This document shows positions 38,710-47,627 of a stretch of 64,000 bases of DNA, piece after piece (the first letter of the stretch is position 1; each line of letters starts with the position of its first letter). The translations under genes and the position numbers were made by a program. The stretch covers positions 25,977-89,976 of the forward strand of contig NZ_LQXR01000009.1 in assembly GCF_001590725.1 (NCBI RefSeq), read 5' to 3'. The notes under the pieces are model-generated. The model saw nothing but the letters and a program-made list of their open reading frames with translations, ran no database searches and had not been told where the DNA came from. The DNA comes from Snodgrassella sp. CFCC 13594 (GTDB taxonomy: Bacteria > Pseudomonadota > Gammaproteobacteria > Burkholderiales > Neisseriaceae).

Positions 38710-38758
38710 TTCTAGGCTCCTTCACAGCACCCAACAGCCAGCTAGGTCATGGGTGTTC

Positions 38759-38807
38759 TTTGGCAAAATTTTGCCAAATTTTAGCGTGGATCAGCCCTTT
38801 TTGCCAA
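38759..38807. promoter_or_regulatory. Palindrome and half-site upstream of the integrase
   Basis: TTTGGCAAAATTTTGCCAAA (38759-38778) is a perfect 20-bp palindrome, with another TTTTGCCAA at 38799-38807. The same TTTGGCAA word occurs at the left end (31149-31156). Either integrase arm-type sites or an operator controlling the integrase. Confidence 0.5.
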
Positions 38808-38896
38808 GAAAGCAGAAGCCATCCAAAGGGTAAAACTTATGGAAAATCAACGAGATAAGAAATTTGAGACGATAGTTTTAGGGGGTGGCTGTTTCT

Positions 38897-38903
38897 GGTG
38901 CCT
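38897..38903 (+). repeat. Right attachment core GGTGCCT
   Basis: Second copy of the 7-bp crossover sequence, lying within the msrA-derived segment and directly before the right terminator arm. Confidence 0.75.
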
Positions 38904-38922
38904 TGAAACGGTTTTTTATCAA
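38904..38922 (-). other. Right half of the split bidirectional terminator
   Basis: TGAAACGGTTTTTTATCAA, exact reverse complement of the sequence just left of the element. It lies 31 bp from the carboxypeptidase-like stop, mirroring the 29 bp between purM and the left arm. Confidence 0.8.
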
Positions 38923-38953
38923 TCAAACCAACAAAACCAATCAATACAAACCA

Positions 38954-40098
38954 CTACGAAAACAGCGATTTGATGCGCATCACCACGCCATCCCAAGTGC
39001 GCCCCAACCAACCTGCTTCAGCCACATCAACCAAGGCCACAACATTTTTTTGTGCCACCAGCCTAGTGCCATCATATAGTTTTAACGTGCCTAAGTTTTG
39101 CCCTTTGCGTATTGGCGCCACCACTGGCTGTACCATTTCCAATACAGGCCTCAGTTGTTTGGCACTACCACTGGGCACCGTCACATAGGCTGCCTGCAAA
39201 AAACCAACAGGCACGCTGTGACTCGACCCTTTATAAACCTTCGCATCTGACACGGCCGCTTGCGCCGCATACAATTGAGTGGTTTCAAAAGCCTGCAAAC
39301 CCCAGTTCAGCAGCTTGCTGCCTTCGGCTGCCCGCGCCTCAGGCTCTCGGTTCCCATGGCAATGGCCACCACCAACCGGCCATTGCGATTACTACTGGCC
39401 ACCAAATTATAACCACCAGTGAGCGTGTACCCTACCGCCAATCCACGCACACTGGCATCGCGAAACAACAATAAATTGCGATTGGGCTGGCTAATGCCAT
39501 TATAGCTGAAACTTTTCTGTGCAAACCAAGCGCCATATTGTGGAAAGTCACGCAGCAAAGCTTGGGTTAATACCAGCAAATCGGCCACCGTGGTGTACTG
39601 TTTTTCATCTGCCACACCTGTGCTATTGGCATAATGAGTTTGATCCATGCCCAGACGTTGTGCCATCTGGTTCATCATCGTCACAAATCCAGCCTCACTC
39701 CCACCCACCGCCTCGGCCACCGTAATGGTCGCGTCATTACCAGAAACCACCAACATGCCTTGCAACACAGATTTGGCCGGCAAAGGCTTTTTGGGCTGCA
39801 TAAAAATGCGCGTACCCGCTGCTTTCCAGCCTGATTCTGATACTGTTAACGGCTGCTCTAAAGACAATTTACCCGTTTGAATGGCCTGAAACGCCAAATA
39901 GGCGCCCATCAGTTTCACCAAAGCGCCAGGCTCCACACGATCATGCAGCCCTCGATCGGCCAAAATTTGCCCACTTTGCGCATCGGCCACCGCATAGGCA
40001 CTACCGGTCACCCCAGGAACTGGGGTTTGTGCCCAACTCAATATCGGCCACACCAAGCACAATAACGCCAAACCAATGATTTTTTTAAGCTGCACCAT
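38954..40098 (-). pseudogene. D-alanyl-D-alanine carboxypeptidase-like protein, frameshifted and lacking catalytic residues
   Basis: Fold and length match PBP5/6-type DacA/DacC: signal peptide to SWAQ, transpeptidase-like domain, then a C-terminal beta domain (GGFLQ-like PVGFLQAAYVTVP) and a final amphipathic helix (WDGVVMRIKSLFS). One base is missing near 39349-39355; joining the frames gives EPEARAAEGSKLLNWGLQAF and a 381-residue protein. The SxxK motif reads EPGALVKLM (Ala for the nucleophile Ser), SGN is kept, and KTG reads GLAVGYT (Ala-Val-Gly). Two of three active-site motifs are therefore lost, so this is probably a peptidoglycan-binding pseudoenzyme rather than an active carboxypeptidase. 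Confidence 0.8.
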
Positions 40099-40274
40099 GC
40101 CGAAACCAACCTCAAGGCAAACCCTCTGCCTGTAGTAAAAGAAAACGCGTTATTATAGGCGCACTCAAACGCCTGACACAGCGTTTAACTGGATTTTGCT
40201 TGCGTTCAGCCAGCCTGCGCGCTATCTTAAAAACTTTTCCGCTACGCAAAATTCTATTTATTTCAAATACCATC

Positions 40275-41806
40275 ATGAATAACCACAACGACTACCTAAC
40301 CCGCATCCTCACTGCTTCGGTGTACGATGTAGCTGAAGAAACCCCGCTCGACTACGCGCACAATCTGTCCGACCGCCTGAACAACAAAATTTGGATCAAA
40401 CGCGAAGATCTGCAACCGGTCTTTTCTTTCAAGATTCGCGGTGCCTACAACATGATGGCCAAGCTGCCTGAAGCTGCATTGAAAAAAGGCGTGATTACCG
40501 CTTCTGCCGGCAATCATGCACAAGGGGTCGCGTTATCTGCACAAAAACTCGGTTGCCAAGCCACAATTGTCATGCCCAAGACCACACCACAAATCAAAGT
40601 GGATGCCGTAAAAAAACGCGGTGGTCATGTGGTGTTAGCGGGAGAATCCTATAACGACGCGTATGACCATGCCATGAAATTGGTCGCCGAAAGCGGACTC
40701 ACTTATATTCCACCGTTTGATGCGCCAGATGTGATTGCGGGCCAAGGCACAATCGGCATGGAAATCGTACGTCAACACCCAAAGCCCATTGATGCAGTAT
40801 TTGTCGCGATTGGTGGTGGCGGATTGGCCGCTGGCGTAGCCGCTTTCATTAAAAATGTACGCCCCGACATCAAAGTCATCGGCGTCGAAACCGATGATGC
40901 TTGCGCCATGAAGCAATCTATTGCCGCAGGCAAACGAGTCACGCTCAAAGATGTGGCTTATTTGCCGATGGCACTGCGGTGAAGCTGGTGGGTGAAGAAA
41001 CCTTTGCGCTCTGCCGCGACTTACTCGACGATATTGTGATTGTCGACACCGATGCCATTTGTTCTGCTATTAAGGATATTTTCGACGATACCCGCAGCAT
41101 CACCGAACCTTCTGGCGCCTTGGCATTGGCAGGTCTGAAAGCCTATATCGCCGAGCATCATTGTAAAGGACAAACCTTAGTGGCGGTCGCCAGCGGCGCC
41201 AACATGAATTTCCACCGTTTGCGACACGTGTCTGAGCGCTCTGAAATCACCGAAGGTCAAGAAGGTATTTTTGCGGTCACAATTCCAGAGCAGCCTGGTA
41301 GCTTCCGCCGCTTTATTGATGTACTTGGCAGCCGCAACATCACCGAATTCAATTACCGCTATGGTAACGACAAACAAGCACACATCTTTGTGGGCATTCA
41401 AACCAGCGGCCCAGCAGATTTAAAACACATCGCACAAGAATTAAATAGTGCGGCCTTACCCGCTTTGGATTTAACCCACAACGAAATCGCCAAAATCCAC
41501 ATTCGCTACATGGTGGGTGGACGCACCAACCAAGTCCCCAATGAACGTTTGGTTAGCTTTGAATTTCCAGAGCGACCAGGGGCGCTGGGGCTGTTTTTGA
41601 ACAATATGCAGTCTGACTGGAACATCACCCTCTTTCACTATCGCAATCATGGCGCCGACTTCGGCCGTGTACTGGTGGGGGTTGATGTGCCATCCGCAGA
41701 CCTTCACGCTTTTGAAAATTTCTTAGATCATGTGGGCTATGCTTACCAAGACCAAACCGATAACGCTGCGTACAAATTGTTTTTAAGCCAAGCATCGGTT
41801 GCCTGA
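40275..41806 (+). pseudogene. ilvA: Threonine dehydratase (biosynthetic), frameshifted by one missing base
   Basis: IlvA converts threonine to 2-oxobutanoate for isoleucine. The PLP domain has REDLQPVFSFKIRGAYNMM (Schiff-base Lys), ASAGNHAQGVAL and IGGGGLAAGVAAFI. The frame breaks after TLKDV; the next frame continues GLFADGTAVKLVGEETFALC and two ACT-like regulatory domains (PEQPGSFRRFIDVLGSRNIT, FPERPGALGLFLNNM) for isoleucine feedback. Restoring one G at 40955-40956 gives 510 residues, the usual length. Length is one base short of a multiple of three. Followed by a strong terminator. Confidence 0.9.
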
Positions 41807-41833
41807 AAAAGCAAAATTTACATCGCAATCATA

Positions 41834-41869
41834 AAGAAAAAAGCAAGCCTTTACGCTTGCTTTTTTCTT
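41834..41869. terminator. Bidirectional terminator after ilvA
   Basis: AAGAAAAAAGCAAGC and GCTTGCTTTTTTCTT make a perfect 15-bp stem with a 6-nt loop. Confidence 0.9.
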
Positions 41870-42046
41870 GCCATCTTCCTTTAAAATAATTGTACTTCGT
41901 CGCCGCATCAGACTATGTGCATCCCCATATCCGCCATTACTTGGCATGCTTGCACGTTGATTCAGCAAAAATGGCGACTATATTGTCGACACAACAGTAC
42001 AAATCCATACAATCCGTCAAGCCAAGATGCAGATCCGCCCCATGCC

Positions 42047-43105
42047 TCAAGCCAACAAAGACGTCAATACCGAAATTAACCGAGACTGTTGTGTTTCCGT
42101 ACCAATGCTGATGCGCAAAAACTGATTAATCCGCGATTGGCTGAAGTGGCGCACGATCACGCCTTGTTGGCGCAAGCCTGTGCTGATGGCTGCGGCATCG
42201 CGTTGTGGATGGCGGGCAAACACAAAATTGGCAAACGAAGGCAGCACTTCAAAGCCAAGCGCTTGCAACGCTTGTGTTAATGTTGCGCGATTCGCCATGA
42301 CTTGTTGGCACGTACAGCGAAAATAATCCTCATCTTCAAATGCCGCCGCGGCGCCAGCTTGTGCCACGCGGTCGAGTGGATACGAATTAAAGCTGTTTTT
42401 AACGCGCTCTAAGCCTTCAATCAAATCGGCTTGACCCAACGCCAATCCCACCCGCATGCCCGCCAAAGAACGTGATTTAGACAAGGTTTGCGTGACCAAC
42501 AAGTTCGGGTAGGTTTGAATCAAGTTCACCGCCGAGTCCCCGCCAAAATCAATATAGGCTTCATCCACCAACACCACACTGTGGGGATTGGCTTGCACTA
42601 TCTGTTCGATTTGCGCCAGGCCCAACAAACAGCCAGTGGGCGCATTGGGATTGGGGAAAATAATGCCATCATTTGGCTGGGTGTAGTCGCTGGGGCGAAT
42701 ACAAAAATATTCATCTAGCGGCACGGTCTGATGCGCCACCCCATAAAGCTGACAGTAAACAGGGTAAAAACTATAGGTCACATCTGGAAACAATACGCGT
42801 TGTTTACCTTGAAAGAAAGCCGCAAAAGCATGCGCCAATACTTCATCCGAGCCATTGCCCACAAACACTTGGTTTTTTTGCACACCATAATAATTAGCTA
42901 TGGTTTGCTTGAGCGCATCGGCATTGGGATCAGGATACAGGCGTAAATCATCATTGATTTTTTTTTGCATCGCCTCCAATGCTTTTGGTGATGGGCCAAA
43001 AGGATTTTCATTGGTATTTAATTTCGTGAGATTGCTGATTTTCGGCTGTTCGCCAGGCACATAAGGCACCAGCCGCTGCACCGCTTCACTCCAATATTGA
43101 CTCAT
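42047..43105 (-). CDS. hisC: Histidinol-phosphate aminotransferase
   Basis: 352 residues of the class I/II aminotransferase fold. [68 protein letters not shown] and [16 protein letters not shown] (PLP Lys) match HisC, which forms histidinol phosphate in histidine synthesis. It is 11 bp downstream of the esterase gene on the same strand, so they may share a transcript, although the functions are unrelated. Confidence 0.93.
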   Translation of the reverse strand: MSQYWSEAVQRLVPYVPGEQPKISNLTKLNTNENPFGPSPKALEAMQKKINDDLRLYPDPNADALKQTIANYYGVQKNQVFVGNGSDEVLAHAFAAFFQGKQRVLFPDVTYSFYPVYCQLYGVAHQTVPLDEYFCIRPSDYTQPNDGIIFPNPNAPTGCLLGLAQIEQIVQANPHSVVLVDEAYIDFGGDSAVNLIQTYPNLLVTQTLSKSRSLAGMRVGLALGQADLIEGLERVKNSFNSYPLDRVAQAGAAAAFEDEDYFRCTCQQVMANRATLTQALQALGFEVLPSFANFVFARHPQRDAAAISTGLRQQGVIVRHFSQSRINQFLRISIGTETQQSRLISVLTSLLA

Positions 43106-43116
43106 TTTTTACTCGA

Positions 43117-44106
43117 TTAGGGATTGTCTACCGTGGATACCATATCATCCACGCCTTCAAAACGTGTATTTAAAAAATCATGTATTAAACCATAGGCTGC
43201 CTGAACCTCTTCGATACACAAGTCTTCCATGTTCAAGAAAGCATGTATTAACGATTCAAAACAATGGTACTCAACCGGTACACCGGCCGCTTCCAGCTTC
43301 TGTGCGTAAGCTGCGCCTTCGTCCCTCAATGGATCATAGCCAGCGGTAAGCACCAGTGTAGGTACATGATTCATGTTTACAGGAGCATGCAGACTGGAAG
43401 CGGCGCAATAATCCTCGCCATGCTGAAAATAATTTTCGAAATACCAGCGTATCGTTTCCGCCGTCAGCATATAGCCACAACCCAAGGACTGTATTGATGG
43501 ACTGCTCATGCAAAAATCCACACTGGGATAAATCAACACCAATGCCGTGATCGCTAAATCAACATCGGTTTGCGCTCGCAAAGCCACCACGCTGGCCAAT
43601 GCGCCGCCGGCTGAATCACCACCAACAGCAATCCGATTGATGAACTTCAAATGATTTTGCTGCAATACTGCACGTACACCACGCACCACGGTCAAGGCGT
43701 CGGTTTCACCTGCCGGGTAAGGGCACTCTGGCGCCAACCGATACTCAGGCGCCACCACAATATGCCGTGACTGCACCGCCAAACGCCGCAAAATACCATC
43801 GTAAACGCTGACACTGCCACACATTCCACCACCGCCATGCAAATACACCCATATCGGCAAATCCTGTTGTGGCTCTGGATGATAAATGCGTACAGGGACG
43901 TTATAGCCACCCATAGTTGCAGACACCGTATCATCTTGTATGCAAGCAACCGCAACCGTTTGCGTCACAAAACGAGAGGTTAGTCCGGCCAATGCTTCAC
44001 GCGCATTGATGGGATTGCGCTTAAAACCTTGAGCCATCAAGGCGGGAGTCAATACCTGATTGAGGTGGTCCAAAAACAATTGGATACGAGGTGCAACCGA
44101 CTTCAT
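43117..44106 (-). CDS. Alpha/beta hydrolase, hormone-sensitive-lipase family esterase
   Basis: 329 residues. Oxyanion-hole motif YLHGGGGMCGSVSVYD, nucleophile elbow VGGDSAGGALASV (GDSAG) and later VLTAGYDPLRDEG (Asp) and ESLIHAFLNM (His) give the full HSL-type triad. No signal peptide is seen, so a cytoplasmic carboxylesterase. The substrate is unknown. A perfect DUS (43194-43205) lies inside the 3' coding part, and another (44157-44168) upstream of the start. Confidence 0.87.
   Translation of the reverse strand: MKSVAPRIQLFLDHLNQVLTPALMAQGFKRNPINAREALAGLTSRFVTQTVAVACIQDDTVSATMGGYNVPVRIYHPEPQQDLPIWVYLHGGGGMCGSVSVYDGILRRLAVQSRHIVVAPEYRLAPECPYPAGETDALTVVRGVRAVLQQNHLKFINRIAVGGDSAGGALASVVALRAQTDVDLAITALVLIYPSVDFCMSSPSIQSLGCGYMLTAETIRWYFENYFQHGEDYCAASSLHAPVNMNHVPTLVLTAGYDPLRDEGAAYAQKLEAAGVPVEYHCFESLIHAFLNMEDLCIEEVQAAYGLIHDFLNTRFEGVDDMVSTVDNP
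43194..43205 (+). repeat. DNA uptake sequence (perfect 12-mer) within the esterase gene
   Basis: AGGCTGCCTGAA inside the C-terminal codons of the esterase. Confidence 0.85.
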
Positions 44107-44156
44107 CGCCCACTCCTTATCACTAAAGCATCCTATGTCATTGCATATTACGGTGT

Positions 44157-44168
44157 TTCAGGCAGCCT
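44157..44168 (-). repeat. DNA uptake sequence (perfect 12-mer)
   Basis: TTCAGGCAGCCT, unpaired, between the sulP-like and esterase genes. Confidence 0.85.
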
Positions 44169-44203
44169 AAAACCAAGCTCAGGGACATCCGCAATGTGCT
44201 TGA

Positions 44204-45895
44204 TTACGCGTGCTGTTGCTGCTGCCACTTTTGTACCATGTCGTCCACACTAAGTGGATTTAGCTGGTCTGGCAACAAATAAGGCAAGTGGGCCTGTATC
44301 AATACGGTTTGCGCCTGTTGGTGCAAACGACACAAATACAGCGTCAAGCCTTGTTGGTGCAGCTGCCACGCCAACTGACCTAAGGCCTCAATGCTGGTGC
44401 CATCCAAATCAGGCACTTCTTCCATACTCAACACCACCGCAGCCAAGTCCTGTTGCCGCGCCACAAAATGCGTTTGTGCTTGAATCTGCTTCATCATCGG
44501 TTCGGCATTGGCAAAAAACAACGGCTCATCCAAGCGTAAAATCAATAACCTTGGTACAGGCGCTGCCGCAGCAAAACGCCGCACCGCCACGTAATCATGA
44601 CCCTCACCCAAACGCCCGAGAATAGATAATCGCGGCTGTGCAAAATGCACCAACGTCAACACCACGCTCATCCCCACCGCCAGAAGCAAACCATTGAGAA
44701 CACCCAACACCACCACCCCAATGAACGACAGCAAGACCAGCAACCGGTCGCGCCGCCACCGGAAATAAGGACGCACCGGCCGCCAACTCAAACCCTTACT
44801 CACCGCATGGATGACAATTGCGGCCAACACCGCCTCTGGGATACGACCCACATACGGCAGTAAGTACAACAAAGCAAACATCAACACCAGCCAAGCAGTC
44901 CATGTTGCCCATTTGCTTTGTGCACCAGCCACCGCATTGGCTCCTGTGGCCGAAAATCCAGCCCCCACAGGCAGCCCGCCAGCCAATCCTGAAGACACAT
45001 TGCTCAGCCCCAATGCCCACAAATCCCGATTGGGTGCAGTGACAACACCTCGACGCAAAGCATAGGTGTGAATGCTGCTGTAGGATTCCGCATAAATCAT
45101 CATGGCCAACGCAAAACTCAATTGCAGCAACACGAACCAATTAACATCAGTTAAAACCGACCAATCTGGCAGCGACCCAGACAAACCGATGCGCCCTACT
45201 TCAGCCACACCCATACTGGGCAAAGGCCAAATCAGCCCCAGCAACAACGCCAACACAATCACCCATAACGCCACAGGTTGCCTGCGCGATCGCCAACAAC
45301 ACAAAATTAGCAACGCCAAACCACCCATCACCAAGCTGGGCCACTGCCATAATGACCACTGCTGAGCCAATTTAACGACGGCCTGCCAATCTGACGCGGC
45401 CGCAGGCAGTCCTACTAGCTTGGGTAATTGGGTGAACGTAATCACCACCGCCAAACCCAAGCTAACGCCACGCAAAACCGGTTTGGCAATAAAATCGGCA
45501 ATGGTCCCTAACCGCAATAAGGCAGCCAACACAAACCACCCACCAGCCAATACCACCAGTAATGCAGCCAATACCACCCGATCACCAGACCCTGACCACT
45601 GGGCCAACGTCATCAGTGCCGCGGCAAGCACCACGGCCGAAGATGAGGTCGCAGAAACCACAGCAACACCACTACTGCCGAGCAAGCCATAGACCAGCAA
45701 CCCACAAAACAAACCAATCAAACCGGCTTGAGCGGGTAATTCAGCCAGGCTGGCGTACGCTACCGCTTCCGGAATCAACAAACCGATGAGCGATAAACCC
45801 GCCAACATATCAGCACGTAAATCAGGGGATTTTGGCAATGTACACATGGCCTGCATCCATTTTAAAAGCACCCAAATACCAATCTCATTATTCAT
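44204..45895 (-). CDS. SulP/SLC26-family anion transporter with STAS domain
   Basis: 563 residues. DMLAGLSLIGLLIPEAVAYA then SLAELPAQAGLIGLFCGLLV is the SulP signature of the first membrane core, with about 10-14 helices in all. The C-terminal STAS domain (about residues 440-555) contains LILRLDEPLFFANAEPMM and VVLSMEEVPDLDGTSIEAL. Bacterial SulP proteins carry sulfate, bicarbonate or dicarboxylates; the substrate cannot be assigned. It is not next to sulfur genes. An inverted DUS terminator separates it from purK upstream. Confidence 0.9.
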   Translation of the reverse strand: MNNEIGIWVLLKWMQAMCTLPKSPDLRADMLAGLSLIGLLIPEAVAYASLAELPAQAGLIGLFCGLLVYGLLGSSGVAVVSATSSSAVVLAAALMTLAQWSGSGDRVVLAALLVVLAGGWFVLAALLRLGTIADFIAKPVLRGVSLGLAVVITFTQLPKLVGLPAAASDWQAVVKLAQQWSLWQWPSLVMGGLALLILCCWRSRRQPVALWVIVLALLLGLIWPLPSMGVAEVGRIGLSGSLPDWSVLTDVNWFVLLQLSFALAMMIYAESYSSIHTYALRRGVVTAPNRDLWALGLSNVSSGLAGGLPVGAGFSATGANAVAGAQSKWATWTAWLVLMFALLYLLPYVGRIPEAVLAAIVIHAVSKGLSWRPVRPYFRWRRDRLLVLLSFIGVVVLGVLNGLLLAVGMSVVLTLVHFAQPRLSILGRLGEGHDYVAVRRFAAAAPVPRLLILRLDEPLFFANAEPMMKQIQAQTHFVARQQDLAAVVLSMEEVPDLDGTSIEALGQLAWQLHQQGLTLYLCRLHQQAQTVLIQAHLPYLLPDQLNPLSVDDMVQKWQQQQHA

Positions 45896-45911
45896 TCACT
45901 GGTTGGATGGC

Positions 45912-45937
45912 TTCAGGCAGCCCAAAGGCTGCCTGAA
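45912..45937. terminator. Inverted DUS pair between purK and sulP-like gene
   Basis: TTCAGGCAGCC and AGGCTGCCTGAA (perfect copy 45926-45937) form the stem. It is 3' of purK on the minus strand. Confidence 0.75.
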
Positions 45938-45964
45938 CAGTACAGCACGGCAGCCTCTTTGCAT

Positions 45965-47092
45965 TCATCCAGCCAATTTTTTATGCAGTAAAACCGCTTG
46001 CTGCCAAGCCGTGTCAGCATCATCAGCCAATACCGTAAAATGCCCCATCTTGCGGCCATGCCGAGCAGTTTTTTTACCATAAAGATGCAAATGCGTTTGA
46101 GGTTGCTCCAATACTGCGAGCCAATTAGGCTCACCTTTATCGGGCCACACATCACCCAAAATATTGGCCATACAACAAGGTGAAAGCAAGTCAGTTGTAG
46201 CAGGCGGCAAACCACACATCATGCGCACTTGCTGTTGGAACTGATCGCTGGCGCACGCAGCCAATGTGTAGTGACCTGAGTTATGCGGGCGCGGTGCCAT
46301 CTCATTCACCACCAATTGGGCCTCATCGCCCACCACAAACATTTCTACAGCCAACACCCCCACATAATCCAGTTCATCGGCCAAGCGTGTGGCCAACTGT
46401 TTGGCTTGTCGCTGTAAAGTTTCGGATAGCCGAGCAGGTACCACTGAATAGGCCAAGATGCCATTTTCATGTTGATTTTCAGAAGGCGGAAAGCAGGCCG
46501 ACTGCTGATGGTTTAACCGCGCCACCACTACCGAAATTTCCGCGCGCAAATCCAGCATTTTTTCTAAAACACAGCGAACACCCTGTAAAGAGGCAAACGC
46601 TGTACGCAACTCCATTAAAGTATCTACTCGCACCTGCCCTTTGCCGTCATACCCTAACGTAGCTGTTTTTAAAATACCGGGTAACAGATCGGCACAGCAT
46701 TCTTGGATGTCTTCTGCTGATCGGATAACACAATAGGGTGCAGTGGGCAATCCAGCCTTGTGTATCCATGCCTTTTCCTGCTCACGGTCTTGGGCAATGG
46801 CCACACAATCACCAGAAGGTGATACTCGCGTATTTTCAGCCAGCTGACGCATGGCATCGGCATTGACATTTTCAAATTCAGTGGTTACCGCAGCACATTG
46901 AGCCAATGTCAACAATGCCGAAGCATCATCAAATTTCGCACATAAATGCACATCTGCAAAGGCCGCCGCTGGTGCTAAAGAATCAGGATCCAACACAGTG
47001 ACCCGATATCCCATGGTTTTCGCTGCCACGGTAAACATGGCGCCCAATTGCCCACCGCCCAAAATACCCAACATGGCCGGCGGCTGTATCAT
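45965..47092 (-). CDS. purK: 5-(carboxyamino)imidazole ribonucleotide synthase
   Basis: About 375 residues. PurK uses ATP and bicarbonate to carboxylate AIR. MLGILGGGQLGAMFTVAAKT, TEFENVNADAM, KTATLGYDGKGQVRV (ATP-grasp), YSVVPARLSETLQ and NEMAPRPHNSGHYTL are diagnostic. A GTG six codons upstream is possible; the ATG chosen gives the standard start and has AGAAAG ahead. purM lies 15 kb away, so purine genes are dispersed here. Confidence 0.94.
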   Translation of the reverse strand: MIQPPAMLGILGGGQLGAMFTVAAKTMGYRVTVLDPDSLAPAAAFADVHLCAKFDDASALLTLAQCAAVTTEFENVNADAMRQLAENTRVSPSGDCVAIAQDREQEKAWIHKAGLPTAPYCVIRSAEDIQECCADLLPGILKTATLGYDGKGQVRVDTLMELRTAFASLQGVRCVLEKMLDLRAEISVVVARLNHQQSACFPPSENQHENGILAYSVVPARLSETLQRQAKQLATRLADELDYVGVLAVEMFVVGDEAQLVVNEMAPRPHNSGHYTLAACASDQFQQQVRMMCGLPPATTDLLSPCCMANILGDVWPDKGEPNWLAVLEQPQTHLHLYGKKTARHGRKMGHFTVLADDADTAWQQAVLLHKKLAG

Positions 47093-47627
47093 TCTTTCTG
47101 ATTGCTTCACTGTAACTCATACCTTAATCTGGATTACATAATTGTACGCGAATTTAAATCCAATTGGTCTTGGTGCGACTTTTAAGCCATTTTTACCTAC
47201 TGAAAAGTGGGCACCTTTATTTTTCTCAATGTAATATTTTCATGTTTCAGTGCAACAAATTGAGATGATTTTTAATCGGAATATATTGCTTAGCAGCACA
47301 ACCATACCGCACATCAACAGCAACTTCACTTACAAATATAAAAATTAGTCATACATTATTTCAAAATCATGCATAAATTAGAATATTAACACTACAAAAT
47401 TAATACCGTTTTTTTTGGATTCTGCTGTGCAAAATGAACCAATTTCATTTCTCCGCACCATCAAGCATACTTCTGCGTCTTCGTTAACTGGCATTTTGCA
47501 TGACTTTATCTATACTGGACCCCAGTTGTTAATTAAGGTTGGCCAGCACCACAGCCATGACCCTTGCTAAGACTCACTACGGGCAGGCGGCCGTGCGCGT
47601 CATACCCAACACCACAAGGAGAAATGC
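47093..47627. other. Long intergenic region between purK and phaB
   Basis: About 530 bp, strongly AT-rich in the middle (47270-47420), with no open frame of coding character. It must hold divergent promoters for purK and the pha genes. The last 50 bp are GC-rich and end in CACAAGGAGAAA, the phaB ribosome-binding site. No riboswitch or small RNA could be recognised. Confidence 0.5.

Larger units (their letters stand above)
31096..38896. mobile_element. Integrated mobilizable element (about 7.8 kb), tyrosine-recombinase type
   Basis: The element is bounded by the 7-bp direct repeat GGTGCCT (31096-31102 and 38897-38903). It lies inside the loop of a terminator hairpin whose two arms are now 7.8 kb apart. 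Cargo in order: Panacea-type toxin-antitoxin candidate, XRE regulator, zinc-ribbon membrane protein, replication-like gene, iterons, ribbon-helix-helix-like protein, oriT-like region, three mob genes with a HEN relaxase, and the integrase at the right end. It lacks the DUS 12-mer and is richer in A/T and in Lys/Glu codons than its surroundings, signs of recent transfer. No conjugation (T4SS) genes are present, so it would need a helper. Confidence 0.85.
38839..38973 (+). pseudogene. msrA: 5' fragment of a methionine sulfoxide reductase A gene at the element's right end
   Basis: The start MENQRDKKFETIVLGGGCFW then CLETVF is the MsrA N-terminus including the catalytic Cys of GCFWC. After that the frame runs into unrelated Gln/Asn/Thr-rich sequence and stops. 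The crossover repeat GGTGCCT encodes part of the FWCL codons, so the element carries the msrA 5' end up to its attachment core. This suggests its usual target is msrA, with the carried piece rebuilding the gene there. Here it is joined to the terminator arm instead. It may still be transcribed but cannot make a working enzyme. Confidence 0.75.

Noticed and set aside
31077..38922. The 19-bp inverted repeats as terminal inverted repeats of an insertion sequence or transposon
   Set aside because: No transposase is present, the integrase is a tyrosine recombinase, and a 7-bp direct repeat lies just inside the arms. The arms join into a terminator that convergent genes would need.
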